Shown piece after piece: positions 1 through 11,434 of a stretch of DNA of 64,000 nucleotides. Numbering within the stretch: the first letter of the stretch is position 1; each line of letters begins with the position of its first letter. The translations under genes and the position numbers were made by a program. The DNA is taken from contig OY986965.1 in the NCBI GenBank assembly GCA_963920575.1, positions 15,328,290-15,392,289 of the forward strand, written 5' to 3'. This stretch comes from Narthecium ossifragum (Eukaryota; Streptophyta; Magnoliopsida; Dioscoreales; Nartheciaceae). The notes under the pieces were generated by a model. It worked only from the letters and a program-made list of their open reading frames with translations. It searched no databases and was not told where the DNA came from.

Positions 1-1
1 C

Positions 2-3000
2 CCTAACCCTAATCCTAACCAGCCTCCTACCACAACTCCTAGTCCCCCTAGGACTCCTCATGAACCAGTCCACATCCAGGAAGGATTCGGCCCTAGTCCC
101 AACTACATCTTGGTTGGACCAGGTCCTACCCCTCCCACCCAACCGGCTCAACCAGCCCACACCACACCCCTGGCCGGCTCCACCACCTTACCACCACCAC
201 CTGGCTCCACTGTCCTTCCACCCCCACCATACCAGCCTCTATATCCAACCTATCACCTCCCTCCATACCAGCAGCCTGCGCCCCCTCCACATGTCCCCTA
301 CAACCCAGCTCCTGCACCACCCCATTACTACCCTCCTCACACCCCACCGCCCTATGAGCAGCCCCATGACCCAATCCGTGAGCAACCCCTTGCTGCCCGG
401 ATTCCCCGCATGGACTTCCCCCGCTATGAAGGAGCTGCAGATCCTACTCACTGGATCCTGAAGGCAGAGCAGTTCTTCTCTTATCATCCTATCCATGAGC
501 GAGAGAAGGTCCGCTATGCCGCCTATCATTTCGATGGAGATGCCCAGACATGGTACCAACTGTCGAAGGATACGGACGAGTGCGCAACATGGCATACCTT
601 CCAGCATGCCTTGCACTTGCGCTATGGACCGACGACCTACGAGGACCCCATCGGCGAACTCACTCGAATTCAGCAAGATGGTTCAGTCCGAGACTACCAG
701 ATCCGGTTTGATCGTGGTCTAGGTCGTGTTCCACACTTGGCTCGGGACGTGGTACTGAGTCTCTTCATCAGTGGACTGAAACCGGCCATCAGGTACGATG
801 TTCAGCTCGCTAGACCAGCCACCATAGCCGAGGCTATCAGCTATGCCAAGACTCATGAGGCGAAGCAGTACGCGATCCGGCATGCTACGGCAAGGACGAC
901 GCCTGCACCTACCCGTCCAGCCCCCGCTGCCCGTACCGCGCGCGCGAACTGGAGTTCGAGTGAGACTAGGACTCCTAGTCCTACTCCAACTAGGACTCCT
1001 AGTCAGACTCAAACTACAGTCCAACCCCAACGGAGACAGCTATCCCTAGCTGAACTGCAACAACGAAGATCACAAGGACTTTGCTTCCAATGTGACGAGC
1101 CCTTTACACCGGGGCACCGCTGTAAGCAGCTGTTGAGCATTGAGATCGTCAACGAGGAACCAACCGTGGAAGATCTGGGTGAAGCTGACTTGGAAGAGGA
1201 GACCCCGGTCCTAGATGAGCATGGAGAACCCTCACTTGGCATGATGATTGGCCAAGTGTTTGTGGATCTTCCAGCCACCAAGTCCCTGGTAGAGGATCCG
1301 CTACCGTCGCCAACTTCTGATCCTGTCCCTCCTAATCCAGACAACCTCTCCCACGGCCAACTTGAGTTCAGCCCCGCCGTCATGACAGCATCGCCACACT
1401 CGATAGCTGCCATCTCTAGTCCGGTTCCTCAGTGGCTAGAACCAATTCAAGAGGATGTCAAAACTAATGCGGAGATGCAAAAGCTCGCCAAGGACATCCA
1501 AGACGGAATCACCAAGGGCCCGTGGACAGTTCGCAATGTAGTCATCTTCCACAAGGACCGCATCTTCTTGAGGAAGAACGCCCCAGTCATTCCGGAGATC
1601 TTGGCGACCCTACATTCCAGCACACATGAGGGGTTCGTCAAGATGTGGCACCGGCTGCGAACCACCTTCTATTGGAAGGGAGCTCAGGCGCGGATCAAGG
1701 ACTTCATCCGCCAATGTGACACCTGCCAGCGACACAAGGTCGAGACTCTAAAGCCAGCCGGCCTACTTCAGCCCCTACCAATTCCCCAAGAGGTATGGAC
1801 TGATGTTTCTATGGACTTCATCGATGGCCTTCCTTCTTCTAGAGGATACACGGCAATTCTAGTAGTCGTCGACAGATTGTCCAAGTATGCACACTTTGCT
1901 CCCCTACGGCATCCCTACACGGCCTATTCTGTAGCACGAGTCTTCTTCGACACCGTGTTCAAGCACCATGGCATGCCAACCAGTATTGTTTGTGATCGAG
2001 ATCCCACCTTCACCAGCAACTTTTGGCAGGAGATCTTCAAACTCCAGGGAGTCAAGTTCAGATTTTCCTCAGCCTACCACCCACATACAGATGGCCAAAC
2101 GGAGGTAGTTAATCGGTCCCTTGAGATGTACTTACGCTGTTTTTCAGGTGATCGACCTTCACGGTGGACCCAATGGCTGACCTGGGCGGAATACACCTAT
2201 AACACCAGTTGGCACTCCAGCATCCAGCGGACGCCTTATGAGGTTGTGTATGGCCGACCCCCACCTACCCTCTTGTCCTATGTATCTGGAACGGCTAGAT
2301 CAGCAGCTGTAGATCACTTCTTAGTTGAAAGGGATCAAGTGATAGCAGATGTCAAGTCAAGGTTAGCAGCTGCCCAGAACAGGATGAAGCAGACCTATGA
2401 TCGTGGACATCGAGACGTCGAGTTTCAGATTGGTGAGATGGTCTACGTCAAGCTACAGTCCTATCGACATAAGTCCGTGGTCAAGCGCAAGTCACAGAAG
2501 CTCGCTGCGAAGTTCTATGGGCCATACGAGGTACTGGAGCGTATAGGAGCTGTCGCCTATCGCCTCCGACTCCCATCAGATCCCAAGGTGCACCCTGTTT
2601 TTCATGTATCACTTCTGAAAAAGCACATTGGAATTGAAGTACCCGTCATCACCGAGATTCCGGACCCCTCAGAAGAGCAGCCTAAGCTGTATCCCCAAGC
2701 TATCATCGACCATCGGCACTTTCCCCGGCAATCAGAAGAAGTTCTAGTGCATTGGAAGGGCCATAGTCCAGCTGAAGCCACATGGGAGGTATTCACTGAT
2801 TTCTTGGATCGTTATCCTGACTTCGGCCTTGAGGACAAGGCTCTTTTCGAAGGGGGAGGGGATGATACGGTTGGAAGTCCAGCTCCACCTGGGCTAGACC
2901 AACCCACGCCCAATTATGGGGCAGGGCCCACACATGGGCTAGATCCAGTTGGGACCCACGCAGGTCAGGCCCCACCCCTTGGTAGGACCCGACCTTGGAC

Positions 3001-3043
3001 CAGGTCTCAAGCCAAAGCCGGCCTTAGGGATCCTAATCCTTAG
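2..3043 (+). CDS. Chromovirus gag-integrase fusion ORF (family B); 5' end off window
   Basis: The frame is open from base 2; no start codon need lie inside the window. In order: a proline/tyrosine-rich N-terminus; a retrotransposon capsid domain (about bases 400-900, motif WYQLSKD...LRYGP); a degenerate zinc knuckle CFQCDEPFTPGHRC (1082-1123); an acidic stretch; then directly integrase. Integrase has the HHCC finger (CDTC near 1715) and catalytic D (1814), D (1994) and E (2102) with exact DX35E spacing. A C-terminal chromodomain (about 2690-2815, VLVHWKGHSPAEATWE) ends the protein. The frame runs through the polypurine tract into the LTR. Protease, reverse transcriptase and RNase H are absent, removed by an in-frame deletion near bases 1300-1420. 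Knuckle and chromodomain resemble the Reina-type chromovirus lineage. The protein would bind RNA and integrate DNA but could not reverse transcribe, so it would need enzymes from another element. Confidence 0.85.
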   Translation, partial: PNPNPNQPPTTTPSPPRTPHEPVHIQEGFGPSPNYILVGPGPTPPTQPAQPAHTTPLAGSTTLPPPPGSTVLPPPPYQPLYPTYHLPPYQQPAPPPHVPYNPAPAPPHYYPPHTPPPYEQPHDPIREQPLAARIPRMDFPRYEGAADPTHWILKAEQFFSYHPIHEREKVRYAAYHFDGDAQTWYQLSKDTDECATWHTFQHALHLRYGPTTYEDPIGELTRIQQDGSVRDYQIRFDRGLGRVPHLARDVVLSLFISGLKPAIRYDVQLARPATIAEAISYAKTHEAKQYAIRHATARTTPAPTRPAPAARTARANWSSSETRTPSPTPTRTPSQTQTTVQPQRRQLSLAELQQRRSQGLCFQCDEPFTPGHRCKQLLSIEIVNEEPTVEDLGEADLEEETPVLDEHGEPSLGMMIGQVFVDLPATKSLVEDPLPSPTSDPVPPNPDNLSHGQLEFSPAVMTASPHSIAAISSPVPQWLEPIQEDVKTNAEMQKLAKDIQDGITKGPWTVRNVVIFHKDRIFLRKNAPVIPEILATLHSSTHEGFVKMWHRLRTTFYWKGAQARIKDFIRQCDTCQRHKVETLKPAGLLQPLPIPQEVWTDVSMDFIDGLPSSRGYTAILVVVDRLSKYAHFAPLRHPYTAYSVARVFFDTVFKHHGMPTSIVCDRDPTFTSNFWQEIFKLQGVKFRFSSAYHPHTDGQTEVVNRSLEMYLRCFSGDRPSRWTQWLTWAEYTYNTSWHSSIQRTPYEVVYGRPPPTLLSYVSGTARSAAVDHFLVERDQVIADVKSRLAAAQNRMKQTYDRGHRDVEFQIGEMVYVKLQSYRHKSVVKRKSQKLAAKFYGPYEVLERIGAVAYRLRLPSDPKVHPVFHVSLLKKHIGIEVPVITEIPDPSEEQPKLYPQAIIDHRHFPRQSEEVLVHWKGHSPAEATWEVFTDFLDRYPDFGLEDKALFEGGGDDTVGSPAPPGLDQPTPNYGAGPTHGLDPVGTHAGQAPPLGRTRPWTRSQAKAGLRDPNP
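2849..2862 (+). other. Polypurine tract of the B element
   Basis: A 14-base purine run sits immediately before the LTR TG. It primes plus-strand DNA synthesis in LTR elements and here also encodes part of the pol C-terminus. Confidence 0.8.
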
Positions 3044-3727
3044 CTGGTTACTACCTTAGTTAGTTCTTAATTGCTTTCCTAGTTGATTTCCTAGTTTGAG
3101 TCCAGTTTATGCTTTGTTTTATTAGTTCCTATTTTGAGTCCAGTTTGTTAGGGAGTTTGAGTTATGATTGAGTCTTAGTAGGAAAGTATGGTTACTTGCT
3201 GATTAAAGCAAGGTAACTATCTCTAGTTGAAGTAGGACTCTCTTGAGGCCTCTATAAAAGGACCTCCATAGCTTGTATTAGGTTTTATGCATTGAAGAAT
3301 AAAGTTAGTAGTTAAAGTAGGATATCTTAGGAGTAGTTCTAATTTAATATTCCACCACCACCAGCCCCTCCCACGTTTCTCTCTCTTGCTGGCCTTCTCC
3401 ACCCGCCAGCTACCACCATCACCACCGCCGTCCACCGCTACCAGCCACCGCTCCAATCCCGGCATCCTCCTTGGCCGCCGCCCCTCTTCTTCCACCTCTC
3501 TTGGCGTGGATCTCCAAGAGTAACCAGCCAACCACAAGAGGATCTGCAAGGTAACCTCTTCTCTATCGTCTCCTACCTCCAGTCTTCATCTTCCTCGTCG
3601 AATACCTAGGGTCCTTCTCCTAAAACCCTAAAGGTATCTCTCGACCTAGCCATAGATTTGGCTAAGGAAGAACTGAGACCAGGGAAGAGACCAGGTACCC
3701 GTGCCTACGAGAAGGCACGGCGTAACA
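2863..3727 (+). repeat. 3' LTR of the B chromovirus
   Basis: It begins TGATACGG after the polypurine tract and ends CGGCGTAACA, an imperfect terminal inverted repeat. The length of 865 bp fits the other B LTRs (about 859 bp for the solo copy). A TATA box lies in the middle and a pyrimidine-rich leader follows. The last 180 bases of the pol ORF overlap the LTR start. The 5' LTR lies off the window, so age cannot be estimated. Confidence 0.85.
3253..3260 (+). promoter_or_regulatory. TATA box of B LTR
   Basis: TATAAAAG within a block (GAGGCCTCTATAAAAGGACC) that recurs with small changes in every A, B and C LTR in the window. It is the likely core promoter for the element transcript. Confidence 0.7.
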
Positions 3728-4401
3728 TGGTGCCAAGGAGAAGAGGATGAGGGACTTGGTTGGCAGCGGGGGTGGCCGGAGAGGAGAGAACGGCGATGGT
3801 CGGCGGTAGCTTAGGGTTTTGGGCACGGTAGATAGTAGAGGGAGGGAGACGATGATGACGTGGCACTGGAGTGCTGATGTGGCGATGACGTGGAGGAGAG
3901 AGAAAGTGGCGTGGAGAGAGAAACACTGGTGGAGGCGGTGCCGGCTGCGGAGAAGATGACCGACGGGGAAGAAGGTGGATCTATGGTAGATATCTGGTGG
4001 AAGCTATATTATCTCTACTCCTATGATATTCTACTCCTATGATAATCTATCAACTATTCTTAATCATTCATCTCATGCATTCATCATGCCTAATACAAAA
4101 CTACTAAGGTCCTTTTATAGAGACCTTGACAGAGTCTTAATCCAACTAAAAAACCCCCTTGCTTAATTAGCAAGTAATAAGGCTTTCAAACTCAACTCAA
4201 CTTCCTAACTCAAAGGGACTCTTAATTAATTCCTAACAATCAAATATCAACTAGGACTCAATAAAAGACTAATGATAAATACTAATTAAATACTCTAGTT
4301 TGAACCAGGGAAGTCCAAGTCAAACTAGGAAAGAGGTTGAACCTGCTTGGTTCCTCTTCTGGGTTCGGATCCAGTTGGTCGAGTCGGATCGACTCGTATC
4401 A
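3728..4401 (-). repeat. Partial family C LTR
   Basis: Matches the right half of the complete C LTR at 8401-9736 (compare about 9090-9736) and ends with the C terminus ...GGATCGACTCGTATCA. The other half is missing because the B element abuts it, which suggests B inserted into this LTR. The TSD cannot be tested because the other flank is off the window. Confidence 0.75.
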
Positions 4402-5067
4402 GAAGAGGGATACCTTGCAGCTCCTCTAGGGTTGGCTGGCTTCTCTTGGAGATCCAAGCCTTGGAGAACGTGGTGGAGGGAAGCACGGCAGCCAAGGGGA
4501 CGGCGGAGGTGGCTGGTAGCGGCGGTGATGATAGTGGCCGGCTGGTGGAGAAGAATCCGGCTGTAGAGAGAGAAGGGTGAAGGTGGCTGGTGGTTTGTGG
4601 AATTAGGGTTACAGGTACTCCTATATTTCTACTCCTAGGATTTATCTCTACTAAAAAATAACTCTCATAAATTCATCCATGCATAATACAAGCTATAGAG
4701 ATCCTTTTATAGAGGCCTTAAGAGAGTTCTACTCCAACCTGAATACTACCTTGCTTTAATCAGAAAGTAACCAGACTTTCCTAATAAGACTCAATCTTAT
4801 CTCAACTTCCTAATAACAAGGACTCATAATAAGAACTGATTTGAGCAAATCATAAACTGAACTCAATTTAGGAAACTGACTCAATCAAGATAACTACTAA
4901 CTAGGAAATCAACTAAGTAACCAAACCAGCTTGGGGATAGGAATCCTTTTCCCTGGTTGGGCTTAGGACGCCCAAAGGGACCTGGTTGCAGCCAGTTCCT
5001 TGGCGTGGGCCCACCCAAGCAAGGACGTGGGTCCCTTCTTGGATTGGCTCAGTTCGTCCTCATATCA
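4402..5067 (-). repeat. Partial family A LTR
   Basis: Homologous to the A LTR at 62131-62978, starting about 165 bp inside it and ending TCCTCATATCA, the reverse complement of an A LTR start. The inner part is displaced by the C LTR fragment, consistent with C having inserted into A. It contains the usual TATA block in reverse (CCTTTTATAGAGGCC near 4705). Confidence 0.75.
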
Positions 5068-6379
5068 CCGTTCTTCCAATTACTCAACAGAGGTTGTTGA
5101 GTCATCTCCCATCATTCCAGACATCATCAGGCGGTTCTTAGAGAGATTAGCACAGATCTGACAGAGACCCCTGACAGCGCAAAGCAGACGAGAGCTACGC
5201 AGAGGATTAGTCAGAGTTGGCAGAGAGCATAGACTGGACGAGGTGGAGACCGAGGCAGCTCTACCCCGATAGTTTGCACCAGAGTCATGACGACTTGGAG
5301 CGACGATGACACAGAGCCTATGGAGATACATCATGGACTTAGTCATCAGTTTAGTTGGCATCGGTCCAGAGGTCAAAGTTAGGGTTCTTTCCTTGTTACC
5401 TCACTAGTCAGGAGGCGGAGATGGAATACTGGCAGACAGCATGCTCATTGTGTTCTTCCAGTGTCAGGGTCGACATCGTGGTATGACAGCCTTCACCATC
5501 AGCATATAGGGGATGCCGGGAAGACTTCACATGATTTGGGTCATATTTGCCGGGTTGGCTAGATTAACACATATACTATCTCTGAGGGGTGCAGATGCCA
5601 CATAACATTCTACATGTCAAAGAGGACGATGCAGATCTTAGATGAAACGTGTATTGTTGATGCAGATATCAGCTGACAAGATCACATTCCATGGTGGAGT
5701 TCGCTTGCTACAACAGTTGACAGTTCAACAATGGCATCGCACCGTTGAGGCATATTATGGCATCCCATGTTGATTCCCAGCTTATTGGCCATGGCTTGCA
5801 GAGGCTTCATCCACCGACTCAGACAACATCACCTAATCTTCAGAAGACTGTCGTTTGACAGAAGAAGTGCATATGTAAGATGTGACTGTCGTTTGAGTTG
5901 CAATCGACTACAGAGTGCTCTTAAGGATGGTCCACGCAAAGATCCAGTCAGTTTGGGCGGCAGAGTTGCCAAGGAGATATCGTTCGGTTTCGTCGTACAC
6001 AGTCAGACTCGATGATGTGAGCATGGGCATGGTGTAAAGCACAGGAGAGCGTCCAGTTCAGATGCTTGGCAGGAGAGGCCAGTCTCGAGAGAGAAGACGG
6101 TTCCGTCAGCTTTAATCCTCTTGAGGTGCAGAGGTGTTGTGGGGGTGACAGGGGAGCGCTGGAGGCGCTGGTGCAGTGTCCCAAGTGGTTCTCACCCCAA
6201 GGTGTTTCTCTGTCTTGTGTGGGTGTTGCGGGTGTTGATGCCCGGTGTCTTGTGTGGTTGCTCGGGTTGCGACCTTGCTAACCTTTCTTGTCTTGTGCAG
6301 GTGTGCTTGTTTTTGCTTTATTGTTTCCGACCCTACTCTTATCGAATTTCGGGACGAAATTCCTTTAAGGGTGAAAGGT
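5068..6379 (+). pseudogene. Decayed 3' end of a Tekay-type pol gene and 3' untranslated region
   Basis: Bases about 5115-5235 align by eye with the integrase C-terminal linker of the intact D element (about 26775-26895), around the GACATCATCAGG and CAAAGCAGAC motifs. Many stops and indels break the frame. Bases about 6240-6379 match the D segment before its 3' LTR, including the GGGACGAAATTCCTTTAAGG block found before Tekay/Del LTRs. The stretch between (about 5400-6040) is not recognisable. No functional protein is expected. It is the internal tail belonging to the LTR that follows. Confidence 0.65.
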
Positions 6380-8400
6380 TGTGAGGACCCGTTCCTCCGA
6401 CCTGGTCTGACCGCGTTAAGTCGAGGGTCTGGCTTGGTTGGGTTGGATCGGTTAGCCTTTCCTTGCGATCGGTTGATCACATCGCTGTTTTTGGACACCA
6501 AGGGCGATTTGGTAAATTACCCGTGGCGGAGTTGCATTCACAAACGCGTAGCGCACACACGGCCTTGTAATGATGTATGTGCTTGACTAGACTATTAGGA
6601 GCACCATAGCTCGGAGAATTTGGGTTCGATCATAAGGATCGAGATCTGAGCGGTTGGGATCTGATCCGGTTGATCGGATGGCCCAGATCTAATCTTGAGC
6701 CGTTCAATAATAAGAAACCCTTTAGATGCCCTATTCTCGGGTGAGGGATTTTTCCACCAGATAGAGAGAGGAAATAAGGGGCGGCGGCTCAGCCGAGAGA
6801 GAAGAGAGAGGAAGGGGAAGAGAGGGGAGTACGGCGTCGGTGTTCAGCGGCCGGAGGAGGATCCCGTCTGGCGACGGCGACTGCAGCAAGGAGGACGACA
6901 TCAGGTGCTCGACGGGTGAGGAGTGGAACCAGCGGAGGTGCTCAACCACGACCGGAGGAGTCTGAGGCGTGCGCCGGCGGTGCTTGGGGCCGGAGAAGAA
7001 GAAGAAGAAGATGGAGAAGCGATCCAGAGCTACCTCTGTTGCACGTTAGGATCTTGGCTTCCTCTGTTGATTTCATGGTCTTCGATGTGTGCTTCTCCTC
7101 TCTTCTTGGATGTTCTTGCGTGGGCGTGATGGATTGTTTTTGGAGCTTTCGTTTTGTTTTCCCCTTTTCTTCTGTTTTTCCGGCGTCCCCTTTCTTCCTT
7201 GTTCCCGGCGAGACTGGCCCTAATAATTCCGGCCATGCCTTGTTTCTTCTCTCTCCGGTAGTGCTCTGTTCCACGTCTACTATTCCTCTTCTCCCTTGCC
7301 ACCAGTTTTCTCTTCCCCTTCTGGCTGCTTGTGGATTTCAAAGATTAGTTTGATTCCTAGAAATTGTGAGATCTTGTTTGGTTGATCTATTGCCATCGTC
7401 GGATTTTTGAAGTTGGATTTCTATTGGTTTAAATTTCTTTAGCTCCTACCTTGATTGGTTTGCCAAGAGGTGATGGATTTTTTAGTGGCCAAAACGGGGG
7501 CTGTTGTTAGCTAGTTCGGAAATCCTTCCTTGTTAGCTTGATCGATGAGTTCCTTGCTGCGATTCTTTGCTGTGCTCCGGTTGTCTTCTCTGGTTGGTTT
7601 TGATTCACAACAATGGAAATGAGCTCATACAAGGTGCCTGATGCTATGCATCGTGTGAATTCTAATGGGATTGATCTACTTTGCTCTGCTTGCATCTAGT
7701 CCTTGATTAATCCGTTGATTATTCTCTGTCGTTTATCTGGATCTTCTATTTTTAGACTCCTTCTCATGCGACTGACATGCTCTTACCATGATTCGTCTCT
7801 CTATTCATGCCATGCGTTGCTTCCGGTAGCGATGTTGTATTCATGTCTATGCCATACCTACGTTCTTTTCTGCCATGCTTGCCTGCTATAAGTGAGCTAA
7901 GACTGCTATGCTTCATCCTGTTTATGCCATAACGGGTGGATTAGCTTTGCATTTAAATTTGAAGTGAATGGTGTTTGAGGCTCATGAATAAATCCTTTAT
8001 AGTGCTCTATGTCTTTTCCCTCAATTAATTCCTATAATCTCATATCTATTATCTCTATTACACTTGCTTATATCATGTATAAGCCTAGGGTCGGCGGTGT
8101 GCCCGTTTATATTTCTTTTTGGGAATGTTTATTTTTTGCGGGCCAGTGGTGCCCTGTGAATTGGTTAGCTGGGGGTGTGCTCCATTGTACAATTTCGGAC
8201 TGACGGTGGTGCATGCCGTCGTAATGTCGAAATTTGGATTGAAACGTGATAATACTGAAATAGCTTAGCTCTCTTTTACGTCTTATATGCTAAATTGGAC
8301 ATGCTTGATGAGATGTCATGTAGAGACACCTAGGCCTAGTTGATTGTGTAGGCTCATGCATGTTGTAATGCATTAGAAGCATTAAGGTTATGTGGTAGGC

Positions 8401-9736
8401 TGTTACGAGCGGTCTACTCGTGATCCTCTCGTAATGGGTTTCTACTGCTCCAACCGATCAGAATCGGCCTGATCGGACTTGATTTGAATCCAATGGGCTG
8501 ATTTGGCTAGCTAGATCGGATCTGGCTTGAGCTGGATCGGATCTGGTTGAGCCTGATTGGATGGGACTTGACTGGGACAAGTCTGAAGTGATCTGGATCA
8601 AGCTGATCGGCTTAGATTGGGCTTGATCCGGATTAACTGGCTCGGCTGAATCAATTAGACTTGGCTGAGTCTGATTCAAGTTGGCTGGCTGAACCAGCCT
8701 GGATCCGAGGGCTGAGAAGTCGCCGGAGTGAATCGCCGGCGTAGGAGCGGCGGCGGCGGTCGGGATAGTGGCAGGGAAGGTCGTAGGACGGTGGGGAAGA
8801 GATCCACCGGCTCAGATCTGGGAGATGGCTGGCGGATCGGGCGGATCTGGGGAAGACGGCGGTGAAGGTTGGGTCGGCCGGCGTCGGGGACGACGAGGGA
8901 GGCTCCGGGACTGGCTTAGGAAGGTTGGGATAGGTTTAGGGAGGTCGCAGAAGGGATTTCGGAGGGTTTGGAGCTGAGGTTGGGGATGGATGTGGGTTGA
9001 CAGCGGAGGGGACGGAGGTAGGCTTGTCGGGGACGGCGCCGGAGGGGATGGAAGACGGCGGGAAAGGGTTAGTCGGAGTCGTGGGGCTTAGGGGAAGGCG
9101 TTAGTGGCCTTGGTTGGCGACGGGGGTGGCCGGAGATGGCTGGGGAAGGGATGCCGGCGGTAGCTTAGGGTTTGGAGAGGAAGAGAGGAGGAAGAAGGAG
9201 GTGACGTGGCAGGTGACTGGGCGTGGGAGCGACGTGGTGGAGAGAGAAAGTGACGGGGAAAGAGGAATTCCGGTGGAGGCGGTGCCGGCTGCGGAGAAGA
9301 TGACCGACGGGGAAGAAGGTGGATCTATGGTAGATATCGGGTGGAAGCTATATTATCTCTACTCCTATGATATTCTACTCCTATGATAATTTATTAACTA
9401 CTCTTAATCATTCATCTCATCATTCATCATAACCTAATACAAAACTACTAAGGTCCTTTTATAGAGACCTTGACAGAGTCCTAATCCACTAGAAAACCCC
9501 CTTGCTTAATTAGCAAGTAATAAGGTTTCTGACTCAACTCAACTTCCTAACTCAAAGGGACTCTTAATTAATTCCTAACAATCAACTAGGACTCAATAAA
9601 AGACTAATGATAAATACTAATTAAATACTCTAGTTTGAACTAGGGAAGTCCAAGTCAAACTAGGAAAGAGGTTGAACCAGCTTGGTTCCTCTTCTGGGTT
9701 TGGGTCCAGTTGGTCGAGTCGGATCGACTCGTATCA
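8401..9736 (-). repeat. Family C solo LTR (TSD TAGGC)
   Basis: On the plus strand it reads TGTTACGAG...GACTCGTATCA, length 1336 bp. It is flanked by TAGGC at 8396-8400 and 9737-9741. No internal region is present, so it is a solo LTR left by recombination between the two LTRs of one element. The side at 8440-8700 is a degenerate GATC- and TGGA-rich stretch. The other side has the shared TATA block. Confidence 0.9.
9456..9463 (-). promoter_or_regulatory. TATA box of C solo LTR
   Basis: Reverse complement of TATAAAAG in the conserved GGTCTCTATAAAAGGACC block. Confidence 0.6.
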
Positions 9737-9827
9737 TAGGCGATGGATTCGATCGCCGATCCGGGGTTCTCGGGTAGCCCGGATCTAGCCCTAGGACCAG
9801 GGTTTGGGTAGTCGAGTGATCGGAACT

Positions 9828-11372
9828 GAGTTTATGAATCCTCTCACTCGAATGGTCTGTGGGGTAGGGGTCCCGACCATAGCATGGAAGGTGATGTAGG
9901 GTTCGGGTTCAGCCGTGACATCATCTTCTCCTGACTCATCTTCAGGTGGGGCCGGATTCCCTGGTTCAGCTTCCATGGCTGGTTCCTCATTGACGATCTC
10001 AATGCTCAACAGCTGCTCACAGCGGTGCCCCGGTGTATAGGGCTCGTCACATTGGAAGCAAAGTCCTTGTGCTCTTCGTTGTTGCAGTTCAGCTAGAGAT
10101 AGCTATCTCCGTTGAGGTCGGACTATAGTTTGAGTATGACTAGGAGTCCTAGTTTGAGTAGGATTAGGAGTCCTAGTCTCACTCGAACACCAGTTTGTGA
10201 GCGCGGCACGGGCAGCGGGGGCTGGACGGGAAGGTGCAGGTGTCGTCCTTGCCGTAGCATGTCAGATCGCTTACTGCTTCGCCTCATGAGTCTTGGCGTA
10301 GCTGATGGCCTCGGCTAGGGTAGCTGGTCTAGCCAGCTGAACGTCGTACCTGATGGTCGGCTTCAATCCGCTGATGAAAAGACTCAGTACAACATCCCGA
10401 GCCAAGTGTGGAACACGACCTAGACCTCGGTCGAACCGGATCTGGTAGTCTCGGACTGAGCCATCTTGCTGAATCCGAGTGAGTTCGGCGATGGGGTCCT
10501 CGTAGGTCGTCGGTCCATAGCGCAAGTGCAAGGCATGCTGGAAGGTATGCCATGTCGCGCACTCATCCGTATCCTTCGACAGCTGGTACCATGTCTGGGC
10601 ATCTCCATCGAAGTGATAGGCGGCGTAACGGACCTTCTCTCGTTCCTGGATAGGGTGGTACGAGAAGAACTACTCCGCCTTGAGGATCCAGTGAGTAGGA
10701 TCTGTAACACCATCATAGCGGGGGAAGTCCATGCGGGGAATCCGGGCTGCAAAGGGTTGCTCACGGATTGGGTCATGGGGCTGCTCATATGCCGGTGGGT
10801 GTGAGGAGGGTAGTAATGGGGTGGTGGAGGAGCTGGGTTGTAGGGGGCATATGAAGGGGGCGTAGGCTGCTGGTATGGAGGGGGGTGATAGGCTCGATAT
10901 AGAGGCTGGTGTGGTGGGGGTGGAAGGATAGTGGAGCCAGGTGGTGGTGGACAGGTAGTGGTGGCAGCCAAGGGTGTGGTGTAGGCCGGTTGAGAAGGGG
11001 GTTGGGTAGGAGGGAGAGGACCTGTTCCAACCAAGACATAATGGGGATGCAGGCCAGGTACTCCTAGGTTTGGGACAGCTTCAGGTGGAGTACTAGGAGA
11101 AGTAGGGTTCATGTTAGGATGTAGATGAGGGTTAGGGTTAGGGTTACCTCCAGGTTCGCCCATGGCTCCCTGATTCCTTGCACCTGTAGTGCCATAAAGG
11201 CAATCCTCTCCGAGATCCCTTGGCTGATGATCTGCATCTCCCGCTGCCAATCCCGCATCTCCACTTGTGCAGTTTCCAACGTCCGCAGCGACCCATGGAT
11301 GCCCTCCATCTCTCCTCTGGTTACGGGGCTTTCCCGCTCCATGGAAGCATTGGTGGTGGTATCTCCCGCCAT
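9828..11372 (-). pseudogene. Broken gag of a family B chromovirus
   Basis: The start codon at 11372 gives MAGDTTTNASMERESPV and a helical N-terminal stretch (about 11110-11370). A frameshift near 11155 moves to the proline-rich region (NPNPNPHLHPNMNP, PPPPGSTILPPPP). The capsid domain follows at about 10270-10730, again in more than one frame, then the CX2C...GHRC knuckle near 10030-10060. The last recognisable part is the start of protease (GTPTPQTIRVRGFI near 9830), just before the catalytic aspartate would occur. Order and wording match the ORF at 2-3043, so this copy shows what that one lacked: a normal gag-to-protease junction. Everything downstream is deleted. The left junction lies in D-like LTR sequence. 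Confidence 0.75.
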
Positions 11373-11420
11373 CAGCGCAGCTTCTGGAAGGCTTTGGGCG
11401 GCACAACCAACGGAACAGTG

Positions 11421-11434
11421 CTCTGGTACCAAGT
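11421..11434 (-). other. Primer-binding site of B element
   Basis: On the minus strand ACTTGGTACCAGAG follows the LTR end directly. It resembles the initiator-methionine tRNA type PBS (TGGTATCAGAGC) with one change. Confidence 0.7.

Noticed and set aside
1..20. Possible telomere or interstitial telomeric repeat (CCCTAACCCTAA)
   Set aside because: It is in frame with the B gag ORF (Asn-Pro repeats), too short, and 6-bp rather than the usual plant 7-bp unit.
7000..7360. Host exon-like ORFs (6916-7353) after a GC-rich segment
   Set aside because: Within the D-like LTR leader; equivalent positions in D LTRs show it is LTR sequence.
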